Shown: positions 11,929-23,109, counted from the first letter of the stretch. The stretch: DNA of 60,000 nucleotides from Adiantum capillus-veneris (GCA_014529385.2 CM043964.1:102258087-102318086), one strand, 5' to 3'. The notes: generated by a model not told the origin, from the sequence alone. Numbers and translations: made by a program.

Positions 11929-13544
11929 TGAAAGGCGGAAGTGCAAAATAGACCCAATGGCCTCTATACCAAGACTATGCATGATGGCCTCATCATGGGA
12001 AGTACACAATACGGGCACCACCTAGCAAGATATGCAGCTAGGATGCATACATATACACAATCAAAGATACCATGGAAAAAAATTTCAAGATCCACACCCA
12101 GGTGTGGGATGGAGTGGTCGGAAAACAAGGTGAGAGGAATGGTGTGTGAGTGAGAATGGGTTTGCTACTCGTGCATGTAGTAAGGAAGATAATGAGGAAA
12201 GAGAGACAAGCAAGTATGCTCACTTCTCATACCAGAGGTGGCAAATCCGCACACCCTAACATAAGAAAAATGGAAAGAACGAGCATAAACCATACTCACA
12301 ATGAAAGTGTATCCCAAACGACACAAGGTATGGCACCAAGATTGAGTGTGTTGATTGCTTGCAAAAGATTAATACAATAGGTAGCATAGGGAAAGAAGAT
12401 GAGAAGGGAACAAAACCGTATGAAGCATAATGGAGGGATGGGAGTTGATGGCAAAGAATATCAGTGTAGCCATCATTCTTCTTCTTGAAATCGTGCCTTC
12501 AATCCTTCATTACAAGTGTGTGGAGATATGGTGCTCATTTTATGCATGTTGATGGTGATGGTGTTGTGATTATGTGATTAGGGTTTATGCTACTAGCATG
12601 TAGCACAAGGGTGTGTATGTGTAGGTATGTGGGGTGTAATGTGCATATGGGGTAGTGTGTATGCGTGTGTGTAGTGTGGTGTCCCCATTTACAAAAGACG
12701 AGGCCTCCTTTTGTAGGCCAAGAGAGTGATTAGGAAAGAGATATGAGCAAAAGGAGTTATCACAAAGTAAACTCAGTTAGAGGCATTCCCCCAATGAGAG
12801 AGCTCCATGTGCCCTGCTTATTGACCAATTTCCTCCTAATTGTCTTCATCATGGCAAGCTTTGTCTCCATGCCACCTTCCATAGCTTGAGTCCAAGAGAA
12901 TCTTGATAAAATAAGAGAAAATACAACAATAAAGGAGAGAAACCTATAAGAAATTGTGTGTGTGGAGTTGGATAATCATGACTTCTTCCCATGTGGATAG
13001 ATAGGCTCCACCATTTTGGCCATATATCCCAAACCGTAGCTCCAAAAATTATAAAAAAAAAGGGGCTGAAAGATCAGCTCACCGCCTACAACTTTGTTGT
13101 TGAAAACTTTTTCCAATTTGGAATGGAGAAAATAGAGAAATATCCCACTAAAATAAGTGTCCATCTTTTCCCTTCCAAAAGTCTTCCAGGTGGTCCCCTC
13201 TTGACTTCATGTGCAAGCCTTGTGTCCACAAGTGATTATGCTTGAATTTGATAATATTTTGTTGAATCCAACTCAATAATGCATAAGATTCCCCCCCCTT
13301 TCAGTATCGACTTTTACTCTTTACCTGTAGTAACCGTCAGGTAGTGACCATCGGAGGGTAGAATCAGCATTCAGTGATTTTTTTCTTTTCATAGGGTTTG
13401 TTTCTACCTCTCCTTATGCTGAGATCTAAATGTGTCAAAACCATAGCTATGTACAAAATAAATACATAGGTTTTTTTTTTTAATTTTCATGCATCAAGTG
13501 CATACCAAGATAGAGGTGGAGCAAAATTTGAAAAACGGCCCTCA
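11929..13544 (-). repeat. 3' LTR of element T
   Basis: 1616 bases, beginning TGAAAGGCGG and ending GGCCCTCA on the plus strand. It matches 19951-21671 throughout. It contains TG-rich microsatellite-like text at about 12600-12690. The polypurine tract lies immediately beyond its end at 13545, as required for a minus-strand element. Confidence 0.92.
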
Positions 13545-13559
13545 TTAGCCCTCCCCCTG
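13545..13559 (-). other. Polypurine tract of element T
   Basis: On the minus strand this reads CAGGGGGAGGGCTAA directly before the TGAGGGCC that starts the 3' LTR. A purine run in this position primes plus-strand DNA synthesis in LTR elements. Confidence 0.85.
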
Positions 13560-13599
13560 AAGCTAGAGGCATTTATGTCTCTAGCTTGTATTTGATTCT

Positions 13600-14670
13600 T
13601 CTTCAATTGAGGTGGAGGATTCTCCCTCTTCAGGGATTTCCATCATAGGTGCTTGATCAAACCTCAAAAAGTATTGCTTTAACCTCCATCCATTGACACG
13701 TGTTTTGTGGAGCCTACCATCTACATCCATCAACCGATAACTGCCATTGTTGTAGCACTTTCTAATGAAAAATGGCCCCTCCCATCTGGGTGAATTTTTT
13801 TAATCTTTCCTAGTGTCAAACCTATTATCATACCGTAGGACAAACATACCTTTCTTGAGACCTTTTGCCCTAAGTCCCTTGTTGAAGGTAAGTCGACGTT
13901 GCTCTGCCTGTGCTGCATAATAGTTGATAGCATCTTCTTTGTCTAGTTGAAGCCTCTCTAGATCAAGAATGTGGTTGTGGAGGTGAGAATTAGGGCGTTC
14001 CATCTATCCAGCTAGCACCCTGAGACTAGCCAATTGTACTTCAATGGATAAAATGGCCTCCTTTCCATACACCAAGTGATATGGTGTGAACCCAAGGGAT
14101 GTGCGAAATGAAGTGCGATAAGCCCAAAGCACATCCATAAGATGCTTGTCCCAATCACTCTTGTGATTTTTTACATGTTTAGTGATGATCTTGTAGATCA
14201 TACCATTTAACTTTTCCACCAAATCGTTGCATTGTGGGTAGTAGGGAGTTGAGTGTCATTGTGAGACACCCACCTTCTCCATCAGCTCTCCTACCAGGTC
14301 TCCTCTAAAACCTGGTCCCCTGTCATAATTTATTTCAAGAGGAGTGCCAAAACAGAAACAAATGTTTTCAAATACAAACTTAGCCACTTTCTTGGCTGTA
14401 ATCCGGGTGGTGGCAACTGCTTCAGCCCAACTGGTCATGTAGTCCACACCCATGATGATATACAATTTACCTGATTGGCTCCTTGGCAAAGGCCCAATGG
14501 CATCAATTCCACATTTTTCAAATGGTCCATATGAGATTATAGGAGCCTGTGGCTCATATGTGAGCCTCCTATCACCAGTCTTCTAACACTCTTTGCATGT
14601 TTTGCACTAGTGATGCACATCCCTCTATAAACTAGGCCACACAAACCCAGCTTGTAGAACCTTCCTACTG
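13600..14670 (-). pseudogene. Integrase of element T
   Basis: Integrase inserts the cDNA into the host genome. On the minus strand a Cys-rich zinc-finger region with CKTCKEC lies near 14600. The catalytic core then shows the first Asp in CGIDAIGPLP, the second in EINYDRGPGF, and the Glu in NDLVEKLNGM, so the DDE triad is present. The C-terminal part has RRLTFNKGL, KGMFVLRYDNRFD and a conserved PRWEGPFF region. Breaks: several stops around the zinc finger (14580-14670), a TGA at 14256 between the second Asp and the Glu (probably CGA to TGA), a stop at about 14004, and a stop at 13800. The coding text ends near 13590, just before the polypurine tract. Confidence 0.8.
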
Positions 14671-14835
14671 GTGATGTCAAGTGCAAAAGTGCCCTCCACA
14701 TACACCACCATGGCAACTTGTAATTATTTCTGTGATTTCTCTAGAGAGAGGTATACGCCTAAGAATTTGATCCTTACCCTTGCAGTAGAGGTCGTCATTG
14801 ATAAGACAATATTTTGTTGCATTGCACACAAGCCA

Positions 14836-15610
14836 CTACTTTTGGCCCTTAGTAAGATCTTTAGGACACTCTCCAGTGTCCAAAAAACTCATGATGTCAG
14901 GCATAGCATTGCTACCTTGGAAGAGAGGCAGCTTCAACTTGATAGCACCCACCACTGGAACATCTTGTAGCGTCTCTCTAGCTAGAGCATCTGCTTCTTG
15001 ATTTTCTGCTGAAGGGACATGATGTGATTGTACAACTTGAAACTTCCCTAAAAGTTTCTTAACTTTGCGCAAATGGCCTAGCAAGCTATGATTTTTACAA
15101 GCCCAAGTTCCTTGTATTTGTTTGATTAAAAGCATGGCATCACCAAATACATTTAACCGTTGAATACCTTGTGTCACACACCACTCTAACCAAAGAGTTA
15201 AGGCTGCATATTCTGCCTCATTGTTGGAGTGGGAATCCAAGAGATGCCCAATGAAGAATACCTTTTGCCTTTGTTTGTTGAGGATGACAATGCCCGCTAC
15301 AGCTTTGTCCACTGTCCTCTTATAGGCTCCATCAAAGAAAAGAGAGTGAGCCCTCTCTATCTTTGTCCAATGTCCTCTTATAGGCTCCATCAAAGAAAAG
15401 AGAGTGAGCCCTCTCTATCTTAGGGAATTCCAACACAGGTGCTACCTCCTTGTCACTAGTCTTGATTTTTAGCTTCTTTTCATAGTTGTGATGGGTGAGA
15501 ATGCCTCCTAAATTGGATCTTGTGGAGCTCTCCGCTTGCATTGTGTAGTAAAACTCTTGCAACCTTGGGAGACACTTGGAAATCCTAGAAGAAGCATCCA
15601 TGTGCTGCAT
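14836..15610 (-). pseudogene. Second RNase H (aRNH) of element T, frameshifted by a 58-bp duplication
   Basis: This RNase HI-type domain follows the ordinary gypsy RNase H, as in plant Tat elements. Its four catalytic positions are visible: Asp in SLFFDGAYKRT, Glu in NNEAEYAALTL, Asp in NVFGDAMLLIKQ and Asp in NQEADALARE. The reading frame is broken because the segment coding IERAHSLFFDGAYKRT is present twice: 15304-15361 and 15362-15419 are near-perfect tandem copies of 58 bases, which is not a multiple of three. Upstream (15425-15610) is the tether to the first RNase H. Without the duplication, the visible frames would join. Confidence 0.8.
15304..15419. repeat. 58-bp tandem duplication inside aRNH
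   Basis: Two adjacent 58-base units differ at one position (gtccactgtcc versus gtccaatgtcc). The near identity makes this one of the youngest lesions in element T. Confidence 0.95.
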
Positions 15611-16740
15611 TACATAATAAATACTTCTTCCATTGTTAAGATTATGAATGGTCTAGACAATAAATAAGAGCGAAATTTGGTGGTAGCAAACATTAATGCA
15701 AGCACCATGTGCTGCACTGCCGTGTATCCCTTTTCTGATGGAGTAATCATGCAACTAGAGAAGTAGATAGGACGCATGAAAGAAGTTTGAGGATCCTTTT
15801 GCATCAATACCACCCCAAGTGTGTCATTGCCCACACTAGGGTTTACATAAAACGGCTCATCCCACTTTGGGGGTGCAATGGTGGGAAGTGAGGCTAGAAT
15901 TTGTTTGACCTCATTGAATTGTTGTTCATTTTCTTCACTCCAAGTGAAGATCTCTTGATGGGTAACTTGTTGTAAAGGGAGAACCACTTGAGAGAGCAGG
16001 TGAATGAACCTACTCAATAACCTCATCTTTTGAAGAAAAGAGATCAACTGCTTTGTTGTGGTGGGAGAGGTCAAATCCACCAAGGCTTGAACCTTGCTTG
16101 GGTTAGCTTCAATGCCCTTGGCAGAGATCACATGGCCAAGAAGAGTAACCTTACTTTCACCAATGTGGCATTTCTTCACATTGAGTTGGCCACCCAAAGC
16201 TTGTAGCCTAGCTAGACCTTCATAGACTTTCTCCAAATGAAGAGAGCAAGAGCTATAAATACAAAAGTCATCAATAAAAACACGAATTGATTTTCCAAAG
16301 AATGGCTGAAAAACAAATGTCACATAGCGTTGAAAAGTGGCTGGAGCATTGGTGAGACCAAAAGGCATAACTCTGTAAGCAAATCATCCCCATGGTGTGG
16401 TGAAAATTGTCTTATTTTGATCTTCTTTAGCGATGCTGATTTGGAAGTATCTCGAGTAGCCATCACATACCGTGTAGCACTCATGTCTTGCTACCTCATT
16501 GAGAATTTCATCTTGAAAAGGAAGAGGAAAATGGTCCCTCTTTGTGGCTGAATTAAGGAGCTTGTAATCAACACAAACCCTCCACTTACCATTCTTTTTT
16601 GGTGTGACTACCACTGGAGAAACCCACTCCGAGTCTTCAACAGGATAGATGAAACCTGCTTCTAGCAATTTCCTCACCTCTTTGAGCAGGGCGTCTTGTT
16701 GAATTACTCCTAGCCACCTGAGCTTCTACACTACATGTTT
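15610..16740 (-). pseudogene. Reverse transcriptase and first RNase H of element T
   Basis: The RT fingers show AGFIYPVEDSEWVSPVV and RVCVDYKLLNSATKRDHFPL (16384-16677). The palm follows in the next open frame (15610-16368) with MPFGLTNAPATFQR and the catalytic box VFIDDFCIYSS. The two frames are in register, separated by one TGA at 16384 in place of a codon between TTPWG and FAYRVMPFGL. The first RNase H follows with FYVNPSVGNDTLG: Asn stands where the catalytic Asp should be, fitting the view that in Tat elements this domain has decayed while the aRNH took over. It ends with KFRSYLLSRPFIILTMEE. Confidence 0.85.
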
Positions 16741-17103
16741 ACTTCCCTCCTTAAGCTTAATGTGATGCTGAACTATTGTGATGCCAGTGAATTTATCATA
16801 TTCATCAATGAACAATGTGGTAAAATTACTTAGCATCAAAATATAATCTTCACGCTCCTTCCCACACAACTCACTAGAGAGCATTCGATGTAGCTTACTT
16901 GCTTCTGCCAAAGGTTGTATACCTGGTGTCTCCCCTTGGTTTGATGATGAGGCATCAGGTTGCTCCATCTTCTTAGGGTCCTTGAGAATGACCCCCATCA
17001 CCTCAATGCTACTGTTGCTTTCTTCACTCATTACTGACTCCTCCTCTGAAGTGGTTGAAGAGTCACCACTAGAAAAGTCATGCATAGAGGTTTCTAGATC
17101 CAT
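16726..17103 (-). pseudogene. Acidic linker and RT N-terminus of element T
   Basis: This 125-codon open frame begins with a Ser/Glu-rich acidic stretch (SSGDSSTTSEEESVMSEES) and ends with DEYDKFTGITIVQHHIKLKEG, which corresponds to the start of the RT module where plant gypsy elements carry ...QH.I.L..G. A stop at 16726 separates it from the RT fingers, and another at about 17106 separates it from protease. It links protease to RT in the polyprotein. Confidence 0.6.
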
Positions 17104-17112
17104 GTCACATTG

Positions 17113-17600
17113 TCAACCTGTCTTCATTTCATAAAGTATTGGCTTCCCGTTGGCATCCTTCATTTGGATTATACCAGTGTCCCAGTCCTGCTTAGCTCTC
17201 ATAGCCATAAGCCAAGGCCTCCCTAGAATGAGAGGATAGCCCTCCCCCTTGTGTGGCATGACAAAAATGTCCACATCTACCTCGATGTTGAACGCCTTTC
17301 TCCTAACTGCATTTATAACACCAACACATTGAGATTTTACATTATTTTTCATTTTAGCTCGGCATGGTGCCAGCCTACTCACATCTAAACCCAAACGGTG
17401 CATCGTTTATTCACTCATGATGCATATTTGTGCACCACCATTGATGTAGATATTAAAGATGTACTGCCCTTTGATGTGAGCATCCATCACTGGTAGTATG
17501 TCATTTAGATTCCTCCCAGAGATAGCCCCAGCTATCTTTGCCTTTGGTCGTCTCGTGCTAACCATCTTTGTCCATTGTCTCCTCACCCTAGGTGCTAGGT
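17113..17600 (-). pseudogene. Retropepsin of element T, catalytic Asp lost
   Basis: The open frame 17113-17403 carries the protease C-terminal motif YPLILGRPWLMAMRAKQDW. Immediately upstream, in the same frame but behind a TAA stop at 17404-17406, is the active-site strand YINGGAQICIMSE. Tat proteases normally have D-G-G here, so the catalytic Asp is Asn (AAT). Further upstream RRPKAKIAGAISGRNLND leads back toward gag. The protease would be inactive through the substitution alone. Confidence 0.75.
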
Positions 17601-17699
17601 GGAGTAACTGGGGCCATGTGATTTTTGGGCCCTACATAGAAACATCTTGAACCAAATCATATAGTTTAGAACATTCACCCAAAGAGAAATCTACAATGT

Positions 17700-17905
17700 C
17701 AATTTTACGTCATGACTTGGAGGGCTTTTTGCTAGATTCCCTTTTAGTTTTCATCTTTTCTTCCTTTGGGTAAGATTCACCATGCCTAGCGTGCTTTACC
17801 CCCATGGAGTCTACTCCTTTACACTTGGTATTTCCTTTCGCCACTCCCTTGATATCCTCCTCCACTTTCTGCTTTCCCTTACCTTCAAGACTGATGACAC
17901 TTACT
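17700..17905 (-). pseudogene. Gag-protease junction of element T (basic tail)
   Basis: A lysine-rich minus-strand segment (GKQKVEEDIKGVAKGN, KEEKMKTKRESSKKPSKS) is in the right place to be the end of gag. At about 17905 the minus-strand coding text ends abruptly and the opposite strand becomes coding (gag core). I take this as one edge of an inversion. Confidence 0.5.
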
Positions 17906-17911
17906 GCATGA

Positions 17912-18905
17912 TTGCAAATTTTTCCTCTATTGATGAAAGTAGAGGCCAAGTCTTGGTACAATGCTTTGCCCCAAGCTACCAAGGATGCATGGAACTTACT
18001 ACGTGCTGCCTTTGTGAAGAGGTTTGGTGGAGGCACAACCTCAAAAAAGTTATGGCAGCTGCTGACAGAGTTAAAGCAGGGAAGTCTACTAGAGTATGCC
18101 ACTTATGAATCCAAGTTTGTGGATTTATGGGAGCGATGAGTTGCCTCATTGGAGGAAGGTGAAGGAGCACCTAAGTTCCTAAAGATGGACCGTTTCATTG
18201 CTGGCCTGTGGTTGCCGCTTAAAGAGAAGGTGAAGGGGAGATTCCCTACAACGTATGAGTTGGCAGTGGAAGTAGCCCATCTTAAAGACAAGAAGCTGCA
18301 CATGTAAACAAGAGTCAACCAGTCACAGGAATCAAGCTCATTTCAACTAACCACAATGACTGCAACAGCCGCTCAGAGAACACAACCACAAGAGGCATCA
18401 AAAGAGCAGCAAGACCTGTTGATTCGCATCACTACTCAGCTTGAGAATCTATCTGAGCATTTGGTGCAGCAAGGGCATGCACACAATTGCAATCAAGAGC
18501 AAGGGAGAGGACAACGAAGGCAAAACCAAGAATACCACTGCTACAATTGTGGGGAAGATGGCCATGGCATGTATTACTGCCCACACCCAAGGAGGCAAAA
18601 TTTCAATAGAGGAGCAAGAGAAAACCAGGTTTCACCACCAAGAGCAAGACCACCACCACGGAGGGCACCACAACAAGCACCACCTGTACAAATCCTACAA
18701 CCACCCATTCAACCACATCCACCACCACCATCACAACCTCTCATTCCACCCTTACCCCCACCACGAGTTGCCATGAGGTGTCGCCATCCTTGTTGGAAAC
18801 CACACAAGAGATGTCAAAGTTATCCAGAAAATTGGTGGTGACGTCTTCTCCCTTCTTGCCACCACTGAATGTGGGAAAAGAGACACTTTTAGTAAATCAA
18901 TGAGC
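17912..18905 (+). pseudogene. Gag core and zinc knuckle, inverted relative to element T
   Basis: On the plus strand a gag domain reads AKSWYNALPQATKDAWNLL, FVKRFGGG, LLEYATYESKFVDLWER, then (18142 onward) APKFLKMDRFIAGLWLPL and ELAVEVAHLKDKKLHM. The open frame 18356-18841 gives a Gln-rich coil, a perfect C-x2-C-x4-H-x4-C knuckle (CYNCGEDGHGMYYC) and a Pro-rich tail. A second frame near 18780-18905 continues with KLSRKLVVTSSPF. This gag has the right type and place for T but the wrong strand, so the block was probably inverted. The alternative is a gag fragment from another element. Confidence 0.75.
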
Positions 18906-18918
18906 AGACAATCACAAA

Positions 18919-19945
18919 CTTTTTTTTTTTTGGTTTGGAATGACTTAGTGATTCATAAAGGTTTATACATGGGTGGAAAACTTGAGCAGGAGCTAAGAAG
19001 AGCCCAAGGTTAGAGCAGAATAAAGATGCCTACATCAAAAGAGTGGTAGTAATCAAGAAGGGGCAAGATGATGGGACATGGGGATCTAAGGATCTCATCA
19101 AGCATCTCTGCTTTGAATAGGAAAACAATCTTTTGCTGGTAGAATATCTTCCTATCAATGTACACGTTTACATGCATTTGTTGTAAGAAACGGAAAGCAA
19201 AAGACTTTTGGCCTATTGTTATTTCCATGTTGGGTATAGGGCAAGGTTTTGACCACTAGAGTTGCATACCTTAAGTGTTGACAAGGTGACACCTTCACCA
19301 CATGCCTCTATCTCTTGTTGAAGTCCACATAATCCTCCATATTGGGTTCAAAACAGACTGAGTGAGAAGAGTCTACCTCAATCGGCTTTCCATTTTGCAT
19401 GCGACGGTCACGCTTGGGTGGTTGTACTTCACTTGAACTCTCTAGGCCTAGAGAGAGCATAGGCCCACTTGCTTCCACCAAATGCTTTAGGCTTTGTGGC
19501 TTAGGCTTTGCCATTGATGTAGTTGAAGACTCTTCTCTAACTGTTGGAGAGAAAACACTTGGTGCTACACAAAGTCTGACTGATGTGAGAGTGATGATGC
19601 GGTTCTCAAAAGCAAAACTCATCGTTCTTTCTTCACCTACTCGATCAACACTCATTGAAAAAATGTTTTGGTTGACCGCAGTGATGACATTTCGTAGCCC
19701 TCCCTCTTGATGCTCTTGATCTGCGATTAGCACGAGCAATGCGATATGGGGAGCTTACCTCTTGGATATTGATGACGCTACAACATGGTAGTAGCACTTC
19801 GATGAAGGCCTTGAGTGCTTCTACAATCTCCTCTTCTTCAATCCTCCAGTTTGAAAAATCTTGTAGCCACTCGTTCATGATTAATGGCATGCATGGCTAC
19901 TCTTTGTTGAATGAAGCATTTGCAAAGCCCTACTTAGTGGGGGCA
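18919..19945 (-). pseudogene. Unidentified antisense coding-like block with 3' A-run (possible captured retrocopy)
   Basis: On the minus strand, open frames of 81 codons (19890-19645), 143 codons (19739-19308) and 72 codons (19228-19010) follow one another. They include NEWLQDFSNWRIEEEEIVEA, SMSVDRVGEERTMSFAFEN, FEPNMEDYVDFNKR and LDEILRSPCPIILPLLDYY. I do not recognise them. The text then becomes non-coding and ends in 12 consecutive A (plus-strand T-run 18920-18931), like the 3' end of a processed transcript. A GTAAG...CTAATCGCAG pair near 19756-19719 mimics a very short intron. The block lies between the primer-binding site and the inverted gag, where T's own gag start should be. It may be captured host sequence or a diverged gag N-terminus. 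Confidence 0.35.
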
Positions 19946-19950
19946 CCAAA
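19931..19950 (-). other. Candidate primer-binding site of element T
   Basis: Immediately inside the 5' LTR, the minus strand reads TTTGGTGCCCCCACTAAGTA. TGGTGCC fits pairing with a tRNA 3' end (GGCACCA). I cannot name the tRNA. Confidence 0.6.
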
Positions 19951-20762
19951 TGAGAGGCGGAAGTGCAAAACAGACTCGGTGGCCTCTACACCAAGACTAT
20001 GCACGATGGCCTCATCATGGGAAGTACACAATAGGGGCACCACCTAGCAAGATATGCAGCTAGGACGCATACATATACACAATAAAACATGCCATGAAAA
20101 GCAATTTTAAGATCCACGCCCAGGTGTGGGATAGGGTGGTCGGAAAACAAGATGAGAGGAATGGTCCGTGAGTGAGAATGGGTTTGCTACTCGTGCATGT
20201 AGTAAGAAAGATAATGAGGTAAGGGAGACATGCAAGTATGCTCACTTCTCATACCAGAGGTGGAAAATCCGCACATCTTAACATGAGCAAGTAGCAAGAT
20301 GATAGGAATGTGAGAGGGAGAGAGAGAGAGTGTGTGTATGGTGGCAAATCCGCACATCCTAACATAAGCAAAATGGAAAGAACGAGCATAAACCATACTC
20401 ACAATGAAGTGTATCCCAAACAACACAAGGTATGGCACCAAGATGGAGTGTGTTGATTGCTTGCAAAAGATGAATACAATAGGTAGCATAGGGAAAGAAG
20501 ATGAGAAGGGAACAAGACCGTATGAAGCATAATGGAGGGATGGGAGTTGATGGCGAGGAATATCATGAGTGTAGCCATCATTCTTCTTCTTGAAATCGTG
20601 CCTTCAATCCTTCATTACAAGTGTGTGGAGATATGGTGCTCATTTTGTGCATGTTGATGGTGATGGTGTTGTGATTATGTGATTCGGGTTCATGCTACTA
20701 GCATGTAGCACAAGGGTGTGTATATGTAGCTATGTGGGGTGTAATGTGCATATGGGGTACTA

Positions 20763-20799
<37 letters not shown>

Positions 20800-21671
20800 T
20801 GTGGTGTCCCCGTTTACAAAAGAGGAGGCCTTCTTTTACAGGCCAAGAGAGTGATTAAAAAAGAGATTATGAGCAAAAGCAGTTATCACAAAGTCAACTC
20901 ACTTAGAAGTATTCCCCCAATGAGAGAGCTCCGTGTGTCCTAGTTAATGACCAATTTCCTCCTAATCGCCTTCATCATGTCGAGCTTTGTCTCCATGCCA
21001 CCTTCCATAGCTTGAGTCCAAGAGAATCTTGATAAAATAAGAGAAAATATAGCAATAATGGAGAGAAACCTATAAAAAATTTTGTGTGTGGAGTTGGATA
21101 ATCATGGCTTCTTCCCATGTGAACAAATAGGCTCCACCATTTTGGCCATATATCCCAAACCGTAGCTCCAAAAATGATTAAAAAAAATAGGGGCTAAAAG
21201 ATCAGCTCAACGCCTACAACTTTGCTGTTGAAAACTTTTTCCAATTTGAAATGGAAAAAATAGTGAAAAATCCCACTAAAATAAGTGTTCGTCTTTTCCC
21301 TTCCAAAAGTCTTCCAGGTGGTCCCCTCTTGACTTCATGTGCAAGCCTTGTGTCCACAAGTGAGTTATGCTTGAATTTGATAATATTTTGTTGACTCCAA
21401 CTCAATAATGCATAGGATTCTCCTCCCTTTCACTATTGACTTCTACTCTTTACCTGTAGTAACCGTCAGGTAGTGACCGTCGGGTAGAATCAACATCCAA
21501 TGATTTTTTTCTTTTCATAGGGTTTGCTCCTACTTCTCCTTATTCGGAGATCCAAATGTGTCAAAACCATAGCTATGTACAAAATAAATACATAGGTTTT
21601 TTTTGGTAATTTTCATGCATCAAGTGTATACCAAGAGAGAGGTGGAGCAAAATTTGAAAAAACGGCCCTCA
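19951..21671 (-). repeat. 5' LTR of element T
   Basis: 1721 bases, TGAGAGGCGG to GGCCCTCA. It is about 105 bases longer than the 3' LTR. An extra segment near 20270-20350 looks like a diverged tandem duplication of the text around aaatccgcacatcctaac, and there is a longer (GT)n tract at 20765-20797. Base differences from the 3' LTR are mostly transitions. Confidence 0.92.
20765..20797. repeat. (GT)n microsatellite in the 5' LTR of T
   Basis: About 33 bases of GT repeat. The 3' LTR has only short imperfect GT text at the matching place, so the tract grew after insertion. Confidence 0.9.
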
Positions 21672-22128
21672 GTGGATGAGATCTCCATAAGAGACCTTAG
21701 TGAAACTGATGATGAAGCATTCCAAGACTCCAGGGACAAACCTTTAGAGGATGACGTGGAGGACGAGTGATCTAGTAGCTCCGATAAGGACATCGAACTA
21801 AGGGATCGACAAGCGGTTTTTTATGATTTTTCCAACCAAAAACCATAAAGACAACGGAGATACTTGAAAAGACACATGAACAAATCAAATCAAAGAAACA
21901 AAAAACCTATACCTCTCTTAAAAAACAAAATGCAGTATTTGAGGCTGGTCGAAGCAACTGATTGCCTTAAAGACGAGATATGAAGAGGTTCATGAAACCC
22001 ATCTCAATAGAAAAAGGAAATCCAAAAAAGAAAAGCAAACCAAAATCACAGATCAAAAATATCTATGAAAAATCAACAAAATTATAAAAACAGAGCACAA
22101 ACAAAGATACAACGAATTGAAATGAACT

Positions 22129-23100
22129 TTGAAAGAAGTTTGGACAATGGTGTTGGAGACTAAGGATAAATCCAACAATGATAAGTTTGACGCACCTTCC
22201 CACTTCAAAAGGTACACTATCCAAGATAGAAAATTTTTAGCTCAAAAGCAGAAACGAGATCCAAAGGAACGTGGAACCTCATACAATGTTACAAAAAAAG
22301 CCAAGTGCATAGACCTAGCGAAACCAGGAGAGGACCCTAAGCCGACATATATTGCCACGACCCTCACGGGAGAAGAAGAGTAGCTATTGATAGCAATAGT
22401 CCAACAATATAAAGATGTGTTTGCATGGTCATACAAGGATCTTAAAGGAATAGATCTAAAAATTTGTCAACACACGATACCCCTTAAGAGTGATGCCAAA
22501 CCACGCAGACAACACCCTTATACGTACAATGGCACATTTGCCAAAAAGATTAAGGAGGAGATAGAAAAACTCAAGGATGCTGAGTTTATCTATGAGGTTG
22601 AACAAACCAATTGGGTATCCTAGATTGTGGTAGTGTCCAAAAAGAATGGAAAGTTACGAGTCTATGTGAACCTCAAACATGTGAATGCTGCTACCATCAC
22701 AGACAACTATCCAAGAGATTTGTAGGGAAAGAAGCTTATAGTTTCTTAGAAGGGTTCTTAGGCTATGATGAGTTGACCATAAAACTAGAAGATCAACATA
22801 AGACAGCTTTTGCAACAAAGTGGGGTATATTTGCATATAGGGTGATGCCTTTTGTTTTGACCAATGCACCTTCCATCTTTCAGAGACTAATGAGTCATGC
22901 ATTCAAGGAGTACCTTTCATGGATGATCTATGCGTGCATTCTAAGTTGAGGAGTGAGCACATAACGCACTTGGAAAAAGTATTTGAGAAGTAAAAATCTT
23001 ATCATATTTGATTAACCCTAAAAAATGTGTCTTCATGGTAAGACAAGGTAAAATCTTTGGACACAATGTGTCCAAAAATTGGATTTCCACTGATTAAGAT
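22129..23100 (+). pseudogene. A2 reverse transcriptase (broken)
   Basis: Leading motifs FKRYTIQDRKFL and KPTYIATTL match A3. The RT then begins with DVFAWSYKDLKGIDLKICQH. The fingers contain EEIEKLKDAEFIYEVEQTNW, broken by a TAG at 22621. The next frame has AYSFLEGFLGYDEL, WGIFAYRVMPFVLTNAPSIF and HAFKEYL. In the palm, the bases coding for the segment just before the catalytic Asp pair are deleted: the text goes from KEYL straight to a frame giving MDDLCVHSKLRSEH, so the Tyr of YMDD is gone and the frame shifts at about 22917. The thumb region near 23100 is degraded. Confidence 0.8.
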
Positions 23101-23109
23101 AAGATACAG

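Larger units (their letters stand above)
11929..21671 (-). mobile_element. Tat-like Ty3/gypsy element T, complete outline, nested in A2
   Basis: Two LTRs in direct orientation bound 9743 bases. On the minus strand the order is 5' LTR (21671-19951), primer-binding site, leader, rearranged gag zone, protease, RT, RNase H, a second RNase H (aRNH), integrase, polypurine tract, 3' LTR (13544-11929). Two RNase H domains in tandem mark the plant Tat lineage. The element starts TG and ends CA, and its flanks share GTGG (AGTGG if the terminal A is counted). LTRs differ by roughly 8 percent over the first 100 bases plus indels, mostly transitions, so the insertion is old. Multiple stops make it non-autonomous. 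Confidence 0.9.

Noticed and set aside
19719-19756. Real intron between GTAAG and CTAATCGCAG
   Set aside because: At about 38 bases it is too short for a plant intron; it could only be a deleted remnant.
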